The translations under genes were made by a program, and so were the position numbers. From the NCBI RefSeq assembly GCF_000380245.2, contig NZ_HG428741.1, forward strand, positions 682,728 to 746,727: a stretch of 64,000 bases of DNA. Direction: 5' to 3'. The notes beneath the pieces are model-generated. The model did no database searches and had not been told where the DNA came from. It worked only from the letters and a program-made list of their open reading frames with translations. Position 1 is the first letter of the stretch, and each line of letters starts with the position of its first letter. Of the stretch, positions 15,650-24,375 are shown piece by piece. This stretch comes from Bacillus massiliigorillae. GTDB lineage: Bacteria > Bacillota > Bacilli > Bacillales > DSM-1321.

Positions 15650-16858
15650 TTGATACAAAAGGAAAGACTTTGGACAAAATCGTATGTATTACTTATATTA
15701 GGGAACTTATTTACTTTTATGAGTTTCCAAATGTTGATTCCAACATTGCCTCCTTATATAAAGTCAATTGGTGCAAGCGGTTTTGAGATTGGTTTAATGA
15801 CCGCTCTTTTTTCAGTAGGAGCAATTGTAATTCGTCCTTTCATTGGCTTCATGTTAGAGTATAAAGCGCGAAAAATGCTTGTTTTAATAGGAGCTTTAGG
15901 TCTGTTGTTTATGACATTTTTATATCCTTTAACGAATATTATTTTTGTTTTGCTAGCATTTCGTCTTGTACACGGAGTTGCTTGGGGGTGGTCAACTACT
16001 GCAAATGGAACAGCCTCGGTAGATTTAATCCCAACATCTCGAATTGGTGAAGGAACAGGTTATTATGGATTATCGATTACGCTTGGAATGATCATTGCGC
16101 CAAGCTTAGGTCTTGTGTTATTCGAAAAAGCATCGTTTGACATCTTGATTTATGTATCAGGTTTTCTAGGGTTTATTGCAGTTATATTGCTAGGAATTGT
16201 TCGATATCAAATGCCTGTGTCTGTTGCTAATGTAAAAAAGGAAGAATTAAAGTTTTCGTATAGTGCTTCTTTAATCGAGAAATCTTGTCTTTTCCCAGCA
16301 TTTTTAACATTTCTAGTAGCTTTTGGTTATGGATCCATCGTGTCATTTATCGTTATTTTCGGCAATGAACGAGGCATTGAGAATATTTTTATTTTCTATT
16401 TAGTAAATGCTATATTTGCCACTGTTGCTCGTCCAATTACAGGAAAGCTATTCGATACAAAAGGACCGCGTGGTATTGTTCTAGTATGTTCACTGCTTAC
16501 TGTTGCAGGACTATGGATGCTGTCTCTTTCACATAATAGCATTCACATTGCTATCGCTGGCGCATTATTTGGTATGGGCTACGGTTCGATTTTGCCAACT
16601 TTACAGTCATGGGCGCTTTTCATCACACCACCACGACGCCGTGGTATTGCAAATGGAATGAGTTTTTCCAGTATTGATCTTGGTATTGGATTAAGCGGTC
16701 TTGTATTTGGTCTGCTTGCATCATTTTTGGAAATCGCTACGCTTTTCCAAATTTCAAGTTTCTTTGTATTAATGGTCTTTGTATTAGTATTAATAAAACC
16801 AAAGCAAGGACAGTTGCGCAATAAGAATAGAGTCTCTGAACAGAGACTATCATCATAA
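15650..16858 (+). CDS. Major facilitator superfamily transporter
   Basis: A 402-residue membrane protein with about twelve hydrophobic helices. The MFS loop 2-3 signature appears as GAIVIRPFIGFMLEYKARKML (in residues 54-74) and its relative in the second half as ARPITGKLFDTKGPR. This pattern is typical of drug or metabolite efflux proteins (YfkF/YwoG-like). TTG at 15650 is chosen because TAGGAGATG lies just before it; the longer reading frame from 15590 has no ribosome site. The substrate is unknown. It is followed by a terminator, so the TetR gene downstream is separate. Confidence 0.85.
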   Translation: MIQKERLWTKSYVLLILGNLFTFMSFQMLIPTLPPYIKSIGASGFEIGLMTALFSVGAIVIRPFIGFMLEYKARKMLVLIGALGLLFMTFLYPLTNIIFVLLAFRLVHGVAWGWSTTANGTASVDLIPTSRIGEGTGYYGLSITLGMIIAPSLGLVLFEKASFDILIYVSGFLGFIAVILLGIVRYQMPVSVANVKKEELKFSYSASLIEKSCLFPAFLTFLVAFGYGSIVSFIVIFGNERGIENIFIFYLVNAIFATVARPITGKLFDTKGPRGIVLVCSLLTVAGLWMLSLSHNSIHIAIAGALFGMGYGSILPTLQSWALFITPPRRRGIANGMSFSSIDLGIGLSGLVFGLLASFLEIATLFQISSFFVLMVFVLVLIKPKQGQLRNKNRVSEQRLSS

Positions 16859-16868
16859 TAGGAAGAAG

Positions 16869-16905
16869 AGCATGGCGAAAATTCGCTATGCTTTTTTATT
16901 TTTCG
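16869..16905 (+). terminator. Terminator of the MFS gene
   Basis: AGCATGGCGAA pairs with TTCGCTATGCT and is followed by TTTTTATTTTT. Confidence 0.85.
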
Positions 16906-17062
16906 GTAGTTTATCAGGTGATTGGTTACTGTATTTCCATGGAAATAATGTGATTGTTTCAACAGCACTGTTTTACGAAAGGTAGTGGATAGCGTTAGTA
17001 TGAATGAAGAAATATGTGAGTATTAGGGGAAATGTAGGAAATTAAGTACAAAGTTTAATAAA

Positions 17063-17114
17063 TTGACGGACCAAAAAACGTCTGATAACATAAAAATGAA
17101 TGATGGTCATTCAT
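17063..17114 (+). promoter_or_regulatory. Promoter and palindromic operator of the TetR gene
   Basis: TTGACG (17063-17068), 17 bases, TAACAT (17086-17091) form a promoter. A perfect palindrome, ATGAATGA-TGG-TCATTCAT (17096-17114), covers the expected start point. Binding of the gene's own TetR protein, giving autorepression, is the simplest reading. Confidence 0.7.
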
Positions 17115-17142
17115 TTTTTGTTTTTAGGAGGGTTGTATAAGA

Positions 17143-17730
17143 ATGTCTAAAAAAGCAGAGAAATATCATCGCATTCTATCTGCGGCTATTGAAATCATAT
17201 CTGAAAAGGGAATTGAAAAAACCTCTATATCAGATATTGTTAAAGCAAGTGGAGTAGCTCAAGGAACATTTTATTTATATTTTTCTTCGAAAAGTGCATT
17301 GATTCCAGCAATAGCGGAAGAACTTCTAGAGAAGACATTGCAACGAATTCAGGAAAAAGTGGAAGAGCAAAACGCAACCATTAAAGAAGTAATTGAAATT
17401 ATGATTCGAGAGCATTTCGAATTAACAAAGCAAAATCAAAGAGTCATTACACTATGTTATGCAGGCTTAGCATTCGAATACTCCTTTGAGCGTTGGGATG
17501 AGATTTATGCTCCATACTATCAATGGTTTGAAGAGAAATTACAAATAGCAAAGACTAATAATGAAGTAAGGCAAAATCTACAATTAAAGAGAACAGTTAA
17601 AATGCTGACAGGTGTTATTGAAGATGCTGCTGAACGTTATTATTTGGCCCGTGACCACAGCGAGTCATTGGAAGAGCAAAAACAAGAATTGGCAATTTTC
17701 ATTTATAATGCTTTAGGTATTGATTGTTAA
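17143..17730 (+). CDS. TetR/AcrR family transcriptional regulator
   Basis: A 195-residue repressor. The N-terminal helix-turn-helix is clear: ILSAAIEIISEKGIEKTSIS...ASGVAQGTFYLYFSSKSAL (about residues 10-50). The remaining residues form the helical ligand-binding domain, which does not reveal the ligand. It is somewhat like the YfiR subgroup. AGGAGGG precedes the ATG at 17143. A perfect palindrome just downstream of its own promoter suggests autorepression. It is a single gene; the MFS gene upstream may be a target but its promoter lacks the same palindrome. Confidence 0.88.
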   Translation: MSKKAEKYHRILSAAIEIISEKGIEKTSISDIVKASGVAQGTFYLYFSSKSALIPAIAEELLEKTLQRIQEKVEEQNATIKEVIEIMIREHFELTKQNQRVITLCYAGLAFEYSFERWDEIYAPYYQWFEEKLQIAKTNNEVRQNLQLKRTVKMLTGVIEDAAERYYLARDHSESLEEQKQELAIFIYNALGIDC

Positions 17731-17916
17731 TATTATTAACAAAAGAAAATCTTTAATTATCAATGGCTTATTTGTAAAGGCAATTTATACAATCTTTAAT
17801 GCGATGAAGCAGACATGAAGAAAAGAGGTCATATTTTTCGAACTCATACGTGAAATATAAAAAGAAAAACATATATAACAATTAGTAAAGTGGTAAACAA
17901 TTAGGAGGAAATACCA

Positions 17917-19128
17917 ATGAATACGAAGCATCAAGAACAATTAATGATGCGAACAATCAAAGAAGAAGAGCTAGACCAATTTTCAGATTTAATGAAATAC
18001 GTATTTCAAGTTTCGAAAGATATGATTGATGATGAAGGTCAAATGAGAAAAGAGAAAAGCCATCAATTAAAGCCGGGGACAGCATTAGGATGGTTTGAAA
18101 ATGATAAATTAATATCACAGATTGTTACATTGCCTTTCCAAGTAAATATTCATGGTGTTATTTATGATATGGGTGGGGTTACAGGAATTGGAACGTATCC
18201 TGAATTTGCTGGATATGGACTTATGCATTCACTAATGAAAGAAAGCTTGAAAAATATGAGGGATGCAGGGCAATATATTACGTACTTATACCCTTATTCT
18301 ATCCCTTATTATCGAAAAAAAGGCTGGGAAATGATTTCAGATCGTATTGAATATGAGATTAAAGATACTCAGTTGCCAAAGTATAATGATGTAACTGGTC
18401 GAATGCGAAGAGTTGAATTGGAAGAGGAAGATGTGAAATCTGTATATGATCAATTTGCTAAGAAAACAAACGGAGCAATGATTCGTAATCAAATGGCTTG
18501 GGATGAATGGTTTAGAGAAGAGTCAGTTGATTTACAGCTAGCCGTTTACTATACAGATGAAGATGTTCCAGAAGGATACTTATTCTATCGTGTGTTAGAT
18601 GAAAAGTTTTACATTGAAGAAATGATTTATTTAAATGAAGAAGCCCGTCGAGGGATATGGCAATTTATTAGCGCCCATTTATCAATGGTTTATTATGTGA
18701 AAGGAAAAACATGTGTACATGAGCCAGTGGCATTCTTACTTGAAGACTGTGAAATTAAGCAAACGATTATTCCATACTATATGGGAAGAATTGTAGATAT
18801 TAAAGGCTTCTTAGAAAAATACCCTTTTAAACATATTGAAAATTATACCCTAATATTAAACGTTGAAGATCCATTATTAGAATGGAATACTGGAAAGTTT
18901 ACGATTAAGTGGGATGCTGAAGGTAATGTTGACATAGCTTATGAAGAAATGAAGAGTGAAACAGAAGGTATTACTCTTTCAATCCAAACGTTAACTACTA
19001 TGCTTTTGAGCTATAAAAGACCGAAATTTTTACAAAGTGTTAATAGAATCACTGGTGATGATTCAATGGTAGTTGCGCTTGAATCACTAATCCCTGACGC
19101 GGCACCATGCTTTTTTGATTATTTCTAA
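17917..19128 (+). CDS. GNAT acetyltransferase, Eis-like
   Basis: A 403-residue protein with the layout of the Eis family. An N-terminal GNAT domain has the acetyl-CoA motif GIGTYPEFAGYGLMHSLM (about residues 90-107). A second GNAT-like part follows, and the C-terminal sterol-carrier-like domain ends with the free carboxylate FFDYF that serves as catalytic acid/base in Eis enzymes. Eis proteins acetylate lysines or aminoglycosides; the substrate here is not known. AGGAGGAAA precedes the ATG. It stands at the place occupied by yqkA in B. subtilis, but is a different family type. Confidence 0.8.
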   Translation: MNTKHQEQLMMRTIKEEELDQFSDLMKYVFQVSKDMIDDEGQMRKEKSHQLKPGTALGWFENDKLISQIVTLPFQVNIHGVIYDMGGVTGIGTYPEFAGYGLMHSLMKESLKNMRDAGQYITYLYPYSIPYYRKKGWEMISDRIEYEIKDTQLPKYNDVTGRMRRVELEEEDVKSVYDQFAKKTNGAMIRNQMAWDEWFREESVDLQLAVYYTDEDVPEGYLFYRVLDEKFYIEEMIYLNEEARRGIWQFISAHLSMVYYVKGKTCVHEPVAFLLEDCEIKQTIIPYYMGRIVDIKGFLEKYPFKHIENYTLILNVEDPLLEWNTGKFTIKWDAEGNVDIAYEEMKSETEGITLSIQTLTTMLLSYKRPKFLQSVNRITGDDSMVVALESLIPDAAPCFFDYF

Positions 19129-19140
19129 GTTAATAAAAGA

Positions 19141-19179
19141 AGGTCTACACGGTTTCAGTTGACGTGTAGACCTTTTTTA
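19141..19179 (+). terminator. Terminator of the Eis-like gene
   Basis: AGGTCTACACG pairs with CGTGTAGACCT and is followed by T6. Confidence 0.9.
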
Positions 19180-19234
19180 CAAATAAGAAAGTAAAACTCT
19201 TACTTAATACAGCATTTATTTTGCAATATTTTTC

Positions 19235-19447
19235 TTATTCGTCGCTAGCTGGTAGAGCACGATCTACCGATTGAAAATTGCCTTTATGCGAGCCATCGCA
19301 AAAAGGTTTTTTGGAAGAAAGACCGCATCGGCATAGTGAAACAGCTTCTTTAGTTGGAAAAACATTACCTTCTACGTCTATTACTTCGAAATCTCCAGTA
19401 ACACGTAGTGATCCATTATCATTTACTTTAATTTGAACTTTTGACAT
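19235..19447 (-). CDS. CDGSH-type iron-sulfur protein
   Basis: A 70-residue protein with the CDGSH cluster motif CRCGLSSKKPFCDGSHK (about residues 39-55). The three Cys and one His that bind a 2Fe-2S cluster are all present (CxCx2Sx3PxCDGxH). The N-terminal half is a short beta domain (VQIKVNDNGSLRVTGDFEVID). AAAGGAGACT precedes the ATG on the minus strand. Such small proteins are thought to carry clusters or electrons; the partner is unknown. Confidence 0.88.
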   Translation of the reverse strand: MSKVQIKVNDNGSLRVTGDFEVIDVEGNVFPTKEAVSLCRCGLSSKKPFCDGSHKGNFQSVDRALPASDE

Positions 19448-19515
19448 ATATGTAGTCTCCTTTCAGTATACACATAATCATCGTAAGTTAAATAAACTAA
19501 AAATTCAATGAATAA

Positions 19516-20421
19516 TTATGAGTAAGTTTGTAAAAAACGATCAACAGCTTTCTCGTATTGCTGTTTATTTTCGTTTAAGGATTGAGCATGAAAACCGTTT
19601 GCAGCAATGAATAATTGTTTAGGACCTTTCTTAGCTTCATACAGTTGTTTTGTCATGGAAGCAGGAATATAATCATCAAGTTCACTATGTATAAATAAAA
19701 CAGGCTTAGTAATATTTTTAACTGCTTCTAGTGGTGATACATCTTGAAAACGGTATCCGTCACGTAATTTCAAAAAAGCATTTCCAATTGGTAGTACAAG
19801 CCAGCTTGGAAGAGGCGTTTCAACTTTGAGTCGATGGTGTAATTGGTCTTGTAATGTAGTGAAAGGACAGTCAGCGATATAAAAATCAGCATCATCTCGA
19901 ATAGAACCACCATACAGAAGAGTAGTAACAGCTCCCATCGATTCACCGTGTATGCCTAAAATAATGTCTTTACCAAAACGACTTTTTAATTCCTTAACTA
20001 CAACTTCCAAATCCCATTTTTCATAATAACCGTAGCTACTCGTCTTACCACCAGATTCTCCATGTCGACGGTGATCGTAAATAACAGCATTATAACCTCG
20101 CTCTAAAAAGACATTCATATATTTAATTGAATTATATTTATTTTCTGTTATACCATGACAAAAAATCATCCATTTCTTTGATGGATAAGGATGGATAAAT
20201 AAACAATCAAGATTATAGCCAAAGGGAGAAGCAACGCTTACCTGTTTTTTAGGTAACGCATCAAAATCTTCTACAACCCATCTTTTCGCTTTTATTTCCC
20301 GCTCTTTAATAAATGAAGCATCTTTTTTCTTCATGAACATCAAGATATTAGTGAAATAGACACCGATTCCTATAAGTGAAGTCAAAATAGCACCCAAGGC
20401 AAATATCCCTTTTCTTTTCAT
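19516..20421 (-). CDS. yqkD: Alpha/beta hydrolase, YqkD-like
   Basis: A 301-residue serine hydrolase with one N-terminal membrane anchor (IFALGAILTSLIGIGVYFT, about residues 5-24). The nucleophile elbow is GIHGESMGA (Ser near residue 161), the oxyanion region is FCHGITENK (about 88-96), and the late Asp and His are in HSELDDYIP and GFHAQS. Neighbours yqkE and yqkF support the YqkD assignment by gene order. The substrate is unknown. GGAGG precedes the minus-strand ATG by nine bases. Confidence 0.85.
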   Translation of the reverse strand: MKRKGIFALGAILTSLIGIGVYFTNILMFMKKKDASFIKEREIKAKRWVVEDFDALPKKQVSVASPFGYNLDCLFIHPYPSKKWMIFCHGITENKYNSIKYMNVFLERGYNAVIYDHRRHGESGGKTSSYGYYEKWDLEVVVKELKSRFGKDIILGIHGESMGAVTTLLYGGSIRDDADFYIADCPFTTLQDQLHHRLKVETPLPSWLVLPIGNAFLKLRDGYRFQDVSPLEAVKNITKPVLFIHSELDDYIPASMTKQLYEAKKGPKQLFIAANGFHAQSLNENKQQYEKAVDRFLQTYS

Positions 20422-20540
20422 CTGTGAAAACCTCCATTTTGTAAGGTATGTATAGAGTATTATAGCCTACTAAAGAATATATGCGCATTATTTTATCAGA
20501 AAGACCATGTTATAATGTAATGAAGCAGGGAGGAATACGA

Positions 20541-20789
20541 ATGAAAAAGAAAAAGCAACATAAACAATCAACTCAGCAAAAAGAAGAAAAAGTAACGCTT
20601 TCTTCTATGATATCTAATGATGTTTTTACACAATTGAAGAATAAACAAAGAGAGCTTGTAGAAATAGAACAGCAAGAAAAAGAAGCAGCAGAGAAGAAAA
20701 GAATTGAAGAAAGACGAAGAGCAGAAAAAAATAAGTCATTCGCAGAGCTTTTACAAGAAGATAAGAAGGACTGGCGTAATTTTAAATAA
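20541..20789 (+). CDS. yqkE: YqkE-like small charged coiled-coil protein
   Basis: An 82-residue protein that is almost all Lys, Glu, Gln and Arg. The central part (NKQRELVEIEQQEKEAAEKK) predicts one long helix. It fits the small YqkE (DUF3886) family and sits between yqkD and yqkF as in B. subtilis. ATG at 20541 has GGGAGG upstream; the longer frame from 20481 has no ribosome site. Function unknown. Confidence 0.78.
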   Translation: MKKKKQHKQSTQQKEEKVTLSSMISNDVFTQLKNKQRELVEIEQQEKEAAEKKRIEERRRAEKNKSFAELLQEDKKDWRNFK

Positions 20790-20796
20790 GTTAAGA

Positions 20797-20839
20797 AAGA
20801 GGAGTCTATGAACTTTTTGATTCAAGACTCCTCTTTTTG
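20797..20839 (+). terminator. Terminator of yqkE
   Basis: AAAGAGGAGTCT pairs with AGACTCCTCTTT over a 17-base loop and ends in T5. Confidence 0.85.
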
Positions 20840-20846
20840 TTCAACC

Positions 20847-20988
20847 TTACACCTGCTATGCTCGGAAATAAGCCAATCTGTTTTGAAAACCAAAAGAGGG
20901 TTTTCAAGAACAGCTCGTCTTATTTCTGCCGCATAGCTCTTTTTTGATTTTAGAGTAGAACAAGGTGTATAAACATCAATCAAAAAAG
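20847..20988. repeat. Hairpin repeat family A, copy 1 (fullest copy)
   Basis: The core begins CTTACACCTGCTATGCTCGG and ends GCATAGCTCTTTTTT. It folds as nested stems: CTATGC/GCATAG (20856-20861 with 20931-20936), AAATAAG/CTTATTT (20866-20872 with 20919-20925) and CTGTTTTGAAAACC/GGTTTTCAAGAACAG around 20878-20912. Short ends TACACCT (20848) and AGGTGTA (20963) are inverted. A further pair TTTTTTGATT/AATCAAAAAA closes the 3' part. Other copies lie at 45672 and 63921. Confidence 0.85.
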
Positions 20989-21011
20989 ATCGGTGCCGGT
21001 TTTTCCTATTA

Positions 21012-21932
21012 TTATTCACGATGTTGAGTGTATTTACCTTCTATTGTTAAAGAGCGGATGAATTGTAATTCTTCATGACTTAATGGATGCGCTTGCACAG
21101 CTTTTACATTTGCAACCACTTGTTCTGGGCAACTAGCACCAGGAATGATAGCGCCAACAGTAGGCTGAGAGAGGATATATTGTAAAGCTACTTCTAGTAA
21201 GTTTCTAGAAGCAAATGTCTCATGTAAGCGACCTAGAACTTCACTTAAGTCATTATAACTATATTGTAAATAACCATTTTCTTTAATAGAAGCTGTGACT
21301 TTTTCTAACATTTTATTGGATAGTAAGCCTTTCGCGATTGGACCTCGAGCAATAATACTTATGTTATTCTCAGCAAGCATTGACATCCATTCTTCAGGTC
21401 GACGATCTAGTATGCTATATTGCATCATGACAGATACAAGGTCGGAGTGAGAAGCGAAAGACTTCATCACATTTGGTCGAATCGAAGATATACCATAATA
21501 GCGGATTAATCCTTCTTGGGTCAGTTCATGAAAGGCCTGAATAACTTCTTCATGATTATCTTCCATCGTACCTCCATGTAATTGATACAAGTCAATATAA
21601 TCTGTTTGAAGTCGCTTTAGACTAGCTTTCACGGCTTCTTTTATATACGTTTTGGAAGCATCCCAAGTCCATCCTGTTTTATCCTCATTCCACTTATTCC
21701 CCACTTTTGTAGCAAGAATAATGTTATCTCGAACAGACTTTAATGTTTTACCAACGATTGCTTCATTGATACCAAAATCATAAAGGTCGGCCGTGTCAAA
21801 ATAATTAATTCCTTGATCAAGAGCAGTATGAATGATGTGTTCTGCTTTTTTTGAATCTGTACCTAGTGACATACAACCAAGTCCTATTTCAGAAACTAGT
21901 AGGTTTGAATTGCCAAGTTTTCTTTTCTTCAT
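21012..21932 (-). CDS. yqkF: Aldo/keto reductase, YqkF-like
   Basis: A 306-residue NADPH-dependent oxidoreductase of the aldo/keto reductase superfamily. The catalytic tetrad is visible: Asp and Tyr in NYFDTADLYDFG (about residues 39-50), Lys in LATKVG and His in LYQLHGG. The C-terminal cofactor segment is AIIPGASCPEQVVANVKAV. Gene order (yqkD, yqkE, yqkF, mciZ, nudF) matches B. subtilis. The substrate is unknown. GGTGGTGAT stands before the minus-strand ATG. Confidence 0.9.
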   Translation of the reverse strand: MKKRKLGNSNLLVSEIGLGCMSLGTDSKKAEHIIHTALDQGINYFDTADLYDFGINEAIVGKTLKSVRDNIILATKVGNKWNEDKTGWTWDASKTYIKEAVKASLKRLQTDYIDLYQLHGGTMEDNHEEVIQAFHELTQEGLIRYYGISSIRPNVMKSFASHSDLVSVMMQYSILDRRPEEWMSMLAENNISIIARGPIAKGLLSNKMLEKVTASIKENGYLQYSYNDLSEVLGRLHETFASRNLLEVALQYILSQPTVGAIIPGASCPEQVVANVKAVQAHPLSHEELQFIRSLTIEGKYTQHRE

Positions 21933-22004
21933 TAATAATCACCACCAAATGTAGTTAAACTACTACTATTGTATAGGATACATAGAAGAAAATCAGTTCT
22001 AATG

Positions 22005-22151
22005 TTATTTGTTGCTCGTAGTAAAGGTAGATTGTGCATCAATCCATTGTTGAACAGAGTTATAGATTCGGCTATATTCTTTCAATTTTTCTCTAATTTC
22101 CCATGCTTTACCGACTAACAAAACTTTGTTTTCTTCAACGTGAACATGCAT
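22005..22151 (-). CDS. mciZ: MciZ-like inhibitor of FtsZ (48 residues)
   Basis: A short minus-strand gene between yqkF and nudF. Its middle part reads KVLLVGKAWEIREKLKEYSR, nearly the same as B. subtilis MciZ as I recall it (VVLVGKAWEIRAKLKEYGR), followed by a matching aromatic helix (YNSVQQWID). MciZ is made in the mother cell during sporulation and caps FtsZ filaments to block division. The C-terminal tail is a few residues longer here. GGGGGT precedes the ATG at 22151. The location is the same as in B. subtilis. Confidence 0.88.
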   Translation of the reverse strand: MHVHVEENKVLLVGKAWEIREKLKEYSRIYNSVQQWIDAQSTFTTSNK

Positions 22152-22227
22152 TAGACAACCCCCGTTTTCATTAGATGTTGTAATATATGAGGTGGGGGAT
22201 GGAAAATAGAACTGGAGGAAATTAATA

Positions 22228-22770
22228 ATGAAAAAGTTTGAAGAGAAAACATTAGCAAGTGAATCTATTTATCAAGGTCGTATCATATCTTTACAGGTAG
22301 ATGATGTGGAACTACCAAATGGAGAGAAAGGGAAAAGAGAACTAATTAAGCATCCAGGAGCAGTAGCGATTATAGCTATTACAGAAGATAATAAAATTGT
22401 TATGGTAGAACAATATCGCAAAGCATTGGAACGCTCTATCGTTGAAATTCCAGCTGGTAAATTAGAACTAGGCGAGGAGCCAATTGTTACAGCAACAAGA
22501 GAATTAGAAGAAGAAACTGGATATGTAAGTGAAACAATGGATCATATTATTTCATTTTATACATCACCTGGATTTGCGGATGAATTGGTCCATGTATTTA
22601 TGGCGAAAGGTTTAAAGAAGAAAGAAAACGCAGCATCATGTGATGAAGATGAGTTTGTAGAAGTTCTAGAGTTATCTTTAGAAGAAGCGAAAAAATACAT
22701 AAAAGAACAGAAAATTTATGATGCAAAAACGGTATATGCCGTTCAATATTTACAATTATTACAGTCGTAA
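22228..22770 (+). CDS. nudF: ADP-ribose pyrophosphatase (Nudix hydrolase)
   Basis: A 180-residue Nudix protein. The Nudix box GKLELGEEP...RELEEETGY spans about residues 77-99 with all metal-binding Glu residues present. The N-terminal beta domain (IYQGRIISLQVDDVELPNG) and the proline-containing SFYTSPGFADE after the box are typical of ADP-ribose pyrophosphatases, which split ADP-ribose into AMP and ribose 5-phosphate. GGAGG precedes the ATG. It is a single gene closed by a bidirectional terminator. Confidence 0.92.
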   Translation: MKKFEEKTLASESIYQGRIISLQVDDVELPNGEKGKRELIKHPGAVAIIAITEDNKIVMVEQYRKALERSIVEIPAGKLELGEEPIVTATRELEEETGYVSETMDHIISFYTSPGFADELVHVFMAKGLKKKENAASCDEDEFVEVLELSLEEAKKYIKEQKIYDAKTVYAVQYLQLLQS

Positions 22771-22806
22771 AAAAACTCCTCTCAAGAATTTGAGAGGAGT
22801 TTTTAA
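22770..22806. terminator. Bidirectional terminator between nudF and the symporter gene
   Basis: AAAAACTCCTCTCAA pairs perfectly with TTGAGAGGAGTTTTT over a four-base loop, so it works for both convergent genes. Confidence 0.93.
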
Positions 22807-22824
22807 GTGAATTTTGAATTAAAA

Positions 22825-24372
22825 TTAACGAATTGTATCCATACCAGTGTTTGATTTAACTAAGATTTCATCATACCCAACTTGGCCATCTTCAACACCT
22901 TGTTTCTTAGAAACAAGTGTACCGATAATACCAGCAATGAAACCTAATGGAATGGAAACGATACCTGGCGTTGAGTATGGGTAAATAGGAGTTCCAACGA
23001 ACATTGCTTTACCTTCTATTGGATTCCATACGTTAGGACCAATTATTACAAGAACAAGCGCGGTTACTAGACCAACGACCATCGCCCAAATTGCTCCATT
23101 TGTATTAAAGCGTTTCCAATAAATGGTGTAAATAATAACAGGGAGATTCGCACTTGCTGCAACAGCGAAGGCAAGTGATACTAAGAACGCAACGTTCAAG
23201 CTTTGAGCACCTAGTGCAAGAATAATAGAAAGTACAGAAACTCCGATTGATGCGTAACGGGCCATTCTGACTTGTTCTTTCTCCGTTGCTTTTCCTCCTC
23301 TTAAAATTTCATTATAGAAATCGTGTGAGAAGGCTGCAGCAGCAGTTAATACAAGACCTGCTACAACGGCAAGGATTGTGGCGAATGCAACTGCAGAAAC
23401 GAATGCAAATAGCATATTGCCACCAAGAGCTTTTGCAAGCAATGGTGCAGCCATGTTACCAGCTGGATCAGCAGCAAGAATGCCTGCATTACCTACGAAT
23501 GCAGCAGCGCCAAATCCTAAGAAAATAGTCATTACATAGAAAATACCGATAATCCAAGTAGCATAAACTACAGAACTACGAGCCGTCTTCGCATCCTTAA
23601 CTGTAAAGAAACGTACAAGAATATGAGGAAGACCAGCAGTTCCTAGAACTAATCCAAGTGTCATAGATAGGGTATCAAGTCCAACTTTATATTTGACACC
23701 TGGATCTAAGTAAGCTCCTTTTAATGGTGTAGCTGTTTTCATTGCATTAAACATATCAGAAATACTGTAATTGAACTTAGCAAAAACAATAACAGAAATA
23801 ATGAATGTACCAATCATAAGTAGGACAGCTTTAACAATTTGTACCCAGCTTGTTGCAGTCATACCACCAAAGATTACGTATACAGTCATTAATACACCAA
23901 CGATTAAAACGGAAGTCGTATAATTTAGACCTAGTAATAATTTTATAAGTCCACCAGCTCCAACAAGTTGAGCAATCATGTAGAATGTAGAAATGGTAAT
24001 CGTATTAAAAGCGGCAAAGCCTCTAATTTTCTTTGCATTAAATCGAACAGCAATCATATCTGCAAATGTAAATTTTCCTAAATTTCTTAATGGTTCAGCT
24101 ACAATATATAGAACAACAAGGTAAGCTACAAGAAATCCGATACTATAGAAGAATCCATCGAATCCTGCAAGTGCAATTGTACCAGCGATACCTAAGAAGG
24201 AAGCGGCAGACATGTAGTCACCAGCGATTGCAAGACCATTTTGCCAGCCAGTAAGTCCTCCACCAGCTGTGTAGAAATCACTAGCGTTGTTTGTTTTTTT
24301 CGATGCAAAATATGTGATAACGAGAGTTCCAGCAACGATTACTAGGAACATAGTAAATGCAGCTACATTCAT
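22825..24372 (-). CDS. actP: Sodium:solute symporter, acetate-permease (ActP) type
   Basis: A 515-residue integral membrane protein with about 13 hydrophobic helices. The start AFTMFLVIVAGTLVITYFAS...NASDFYTAGGGLTGWQNGLA is characteristic of the cation/acetate symporters in the SSS family. A further family segment is GTAGLPHILVRFFTVKDAK (about residues 243-261). It ends with a short hydrophilic tail. A DUF485 gene lies four bases upstream, the usual partner of actP. The solute is inferred to be acetate or a related short monocarboxylate. Confidence 0.88.
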   Translation of the reverse strand: MNVAAFTMFLVIVAGTLVITYFASKKTNNASDFYTAGGGLTGWQNGLAIAGDYMSAASFLGIAGTIALAGFDGFFYSIGFLVAYLVVLYIVAEPLRNLGKFTFADMIAVRFNAKKIRGFAAFNTITISTFYMIAQLVGAGGLIKLLLGLNYTTSVLIVGVLMTVYVIFGGMTATSWVQIVKAVLLMIGTFIISVIVFAKFNYSISDMFNAMKTATPLKGAYLDPGVKYKVGLDTLSMTLGLVLGTAGLPHILVRFFTVKDAKTARSSVVYATWIIGIFYVMTIFLGFGAAAFVGNAGILAADPAGNMAAPLLAKALGGNMLFAFVSAVAFATILAVVAGLVLTAAAAFSHDFYNEILRGGKATEKEQVRMARYASIGVSVLSIILALGAQSLNVAFLVSLAFAVAASANLPVIIYTIYWKRFNTNGAIWAMVVGLVTALVLVIIGPNVWNPIEGKAMFVGTPIYPYSTPGIVSIPLGFIAGIIGTLVSKKQGVEDGQVGYDEILVKSNTGMDTIR

Positions 24373-24375
24373 AAA

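Noticed and set aside
20822..21019. Minus-strand open frame of 65 codons next to yqkF
   Set aside because: It covers the yqkE terminator and repeat copy 1, lacks a ribosome site, and its product resembles no protein. The frame is a by-product of the repeat.
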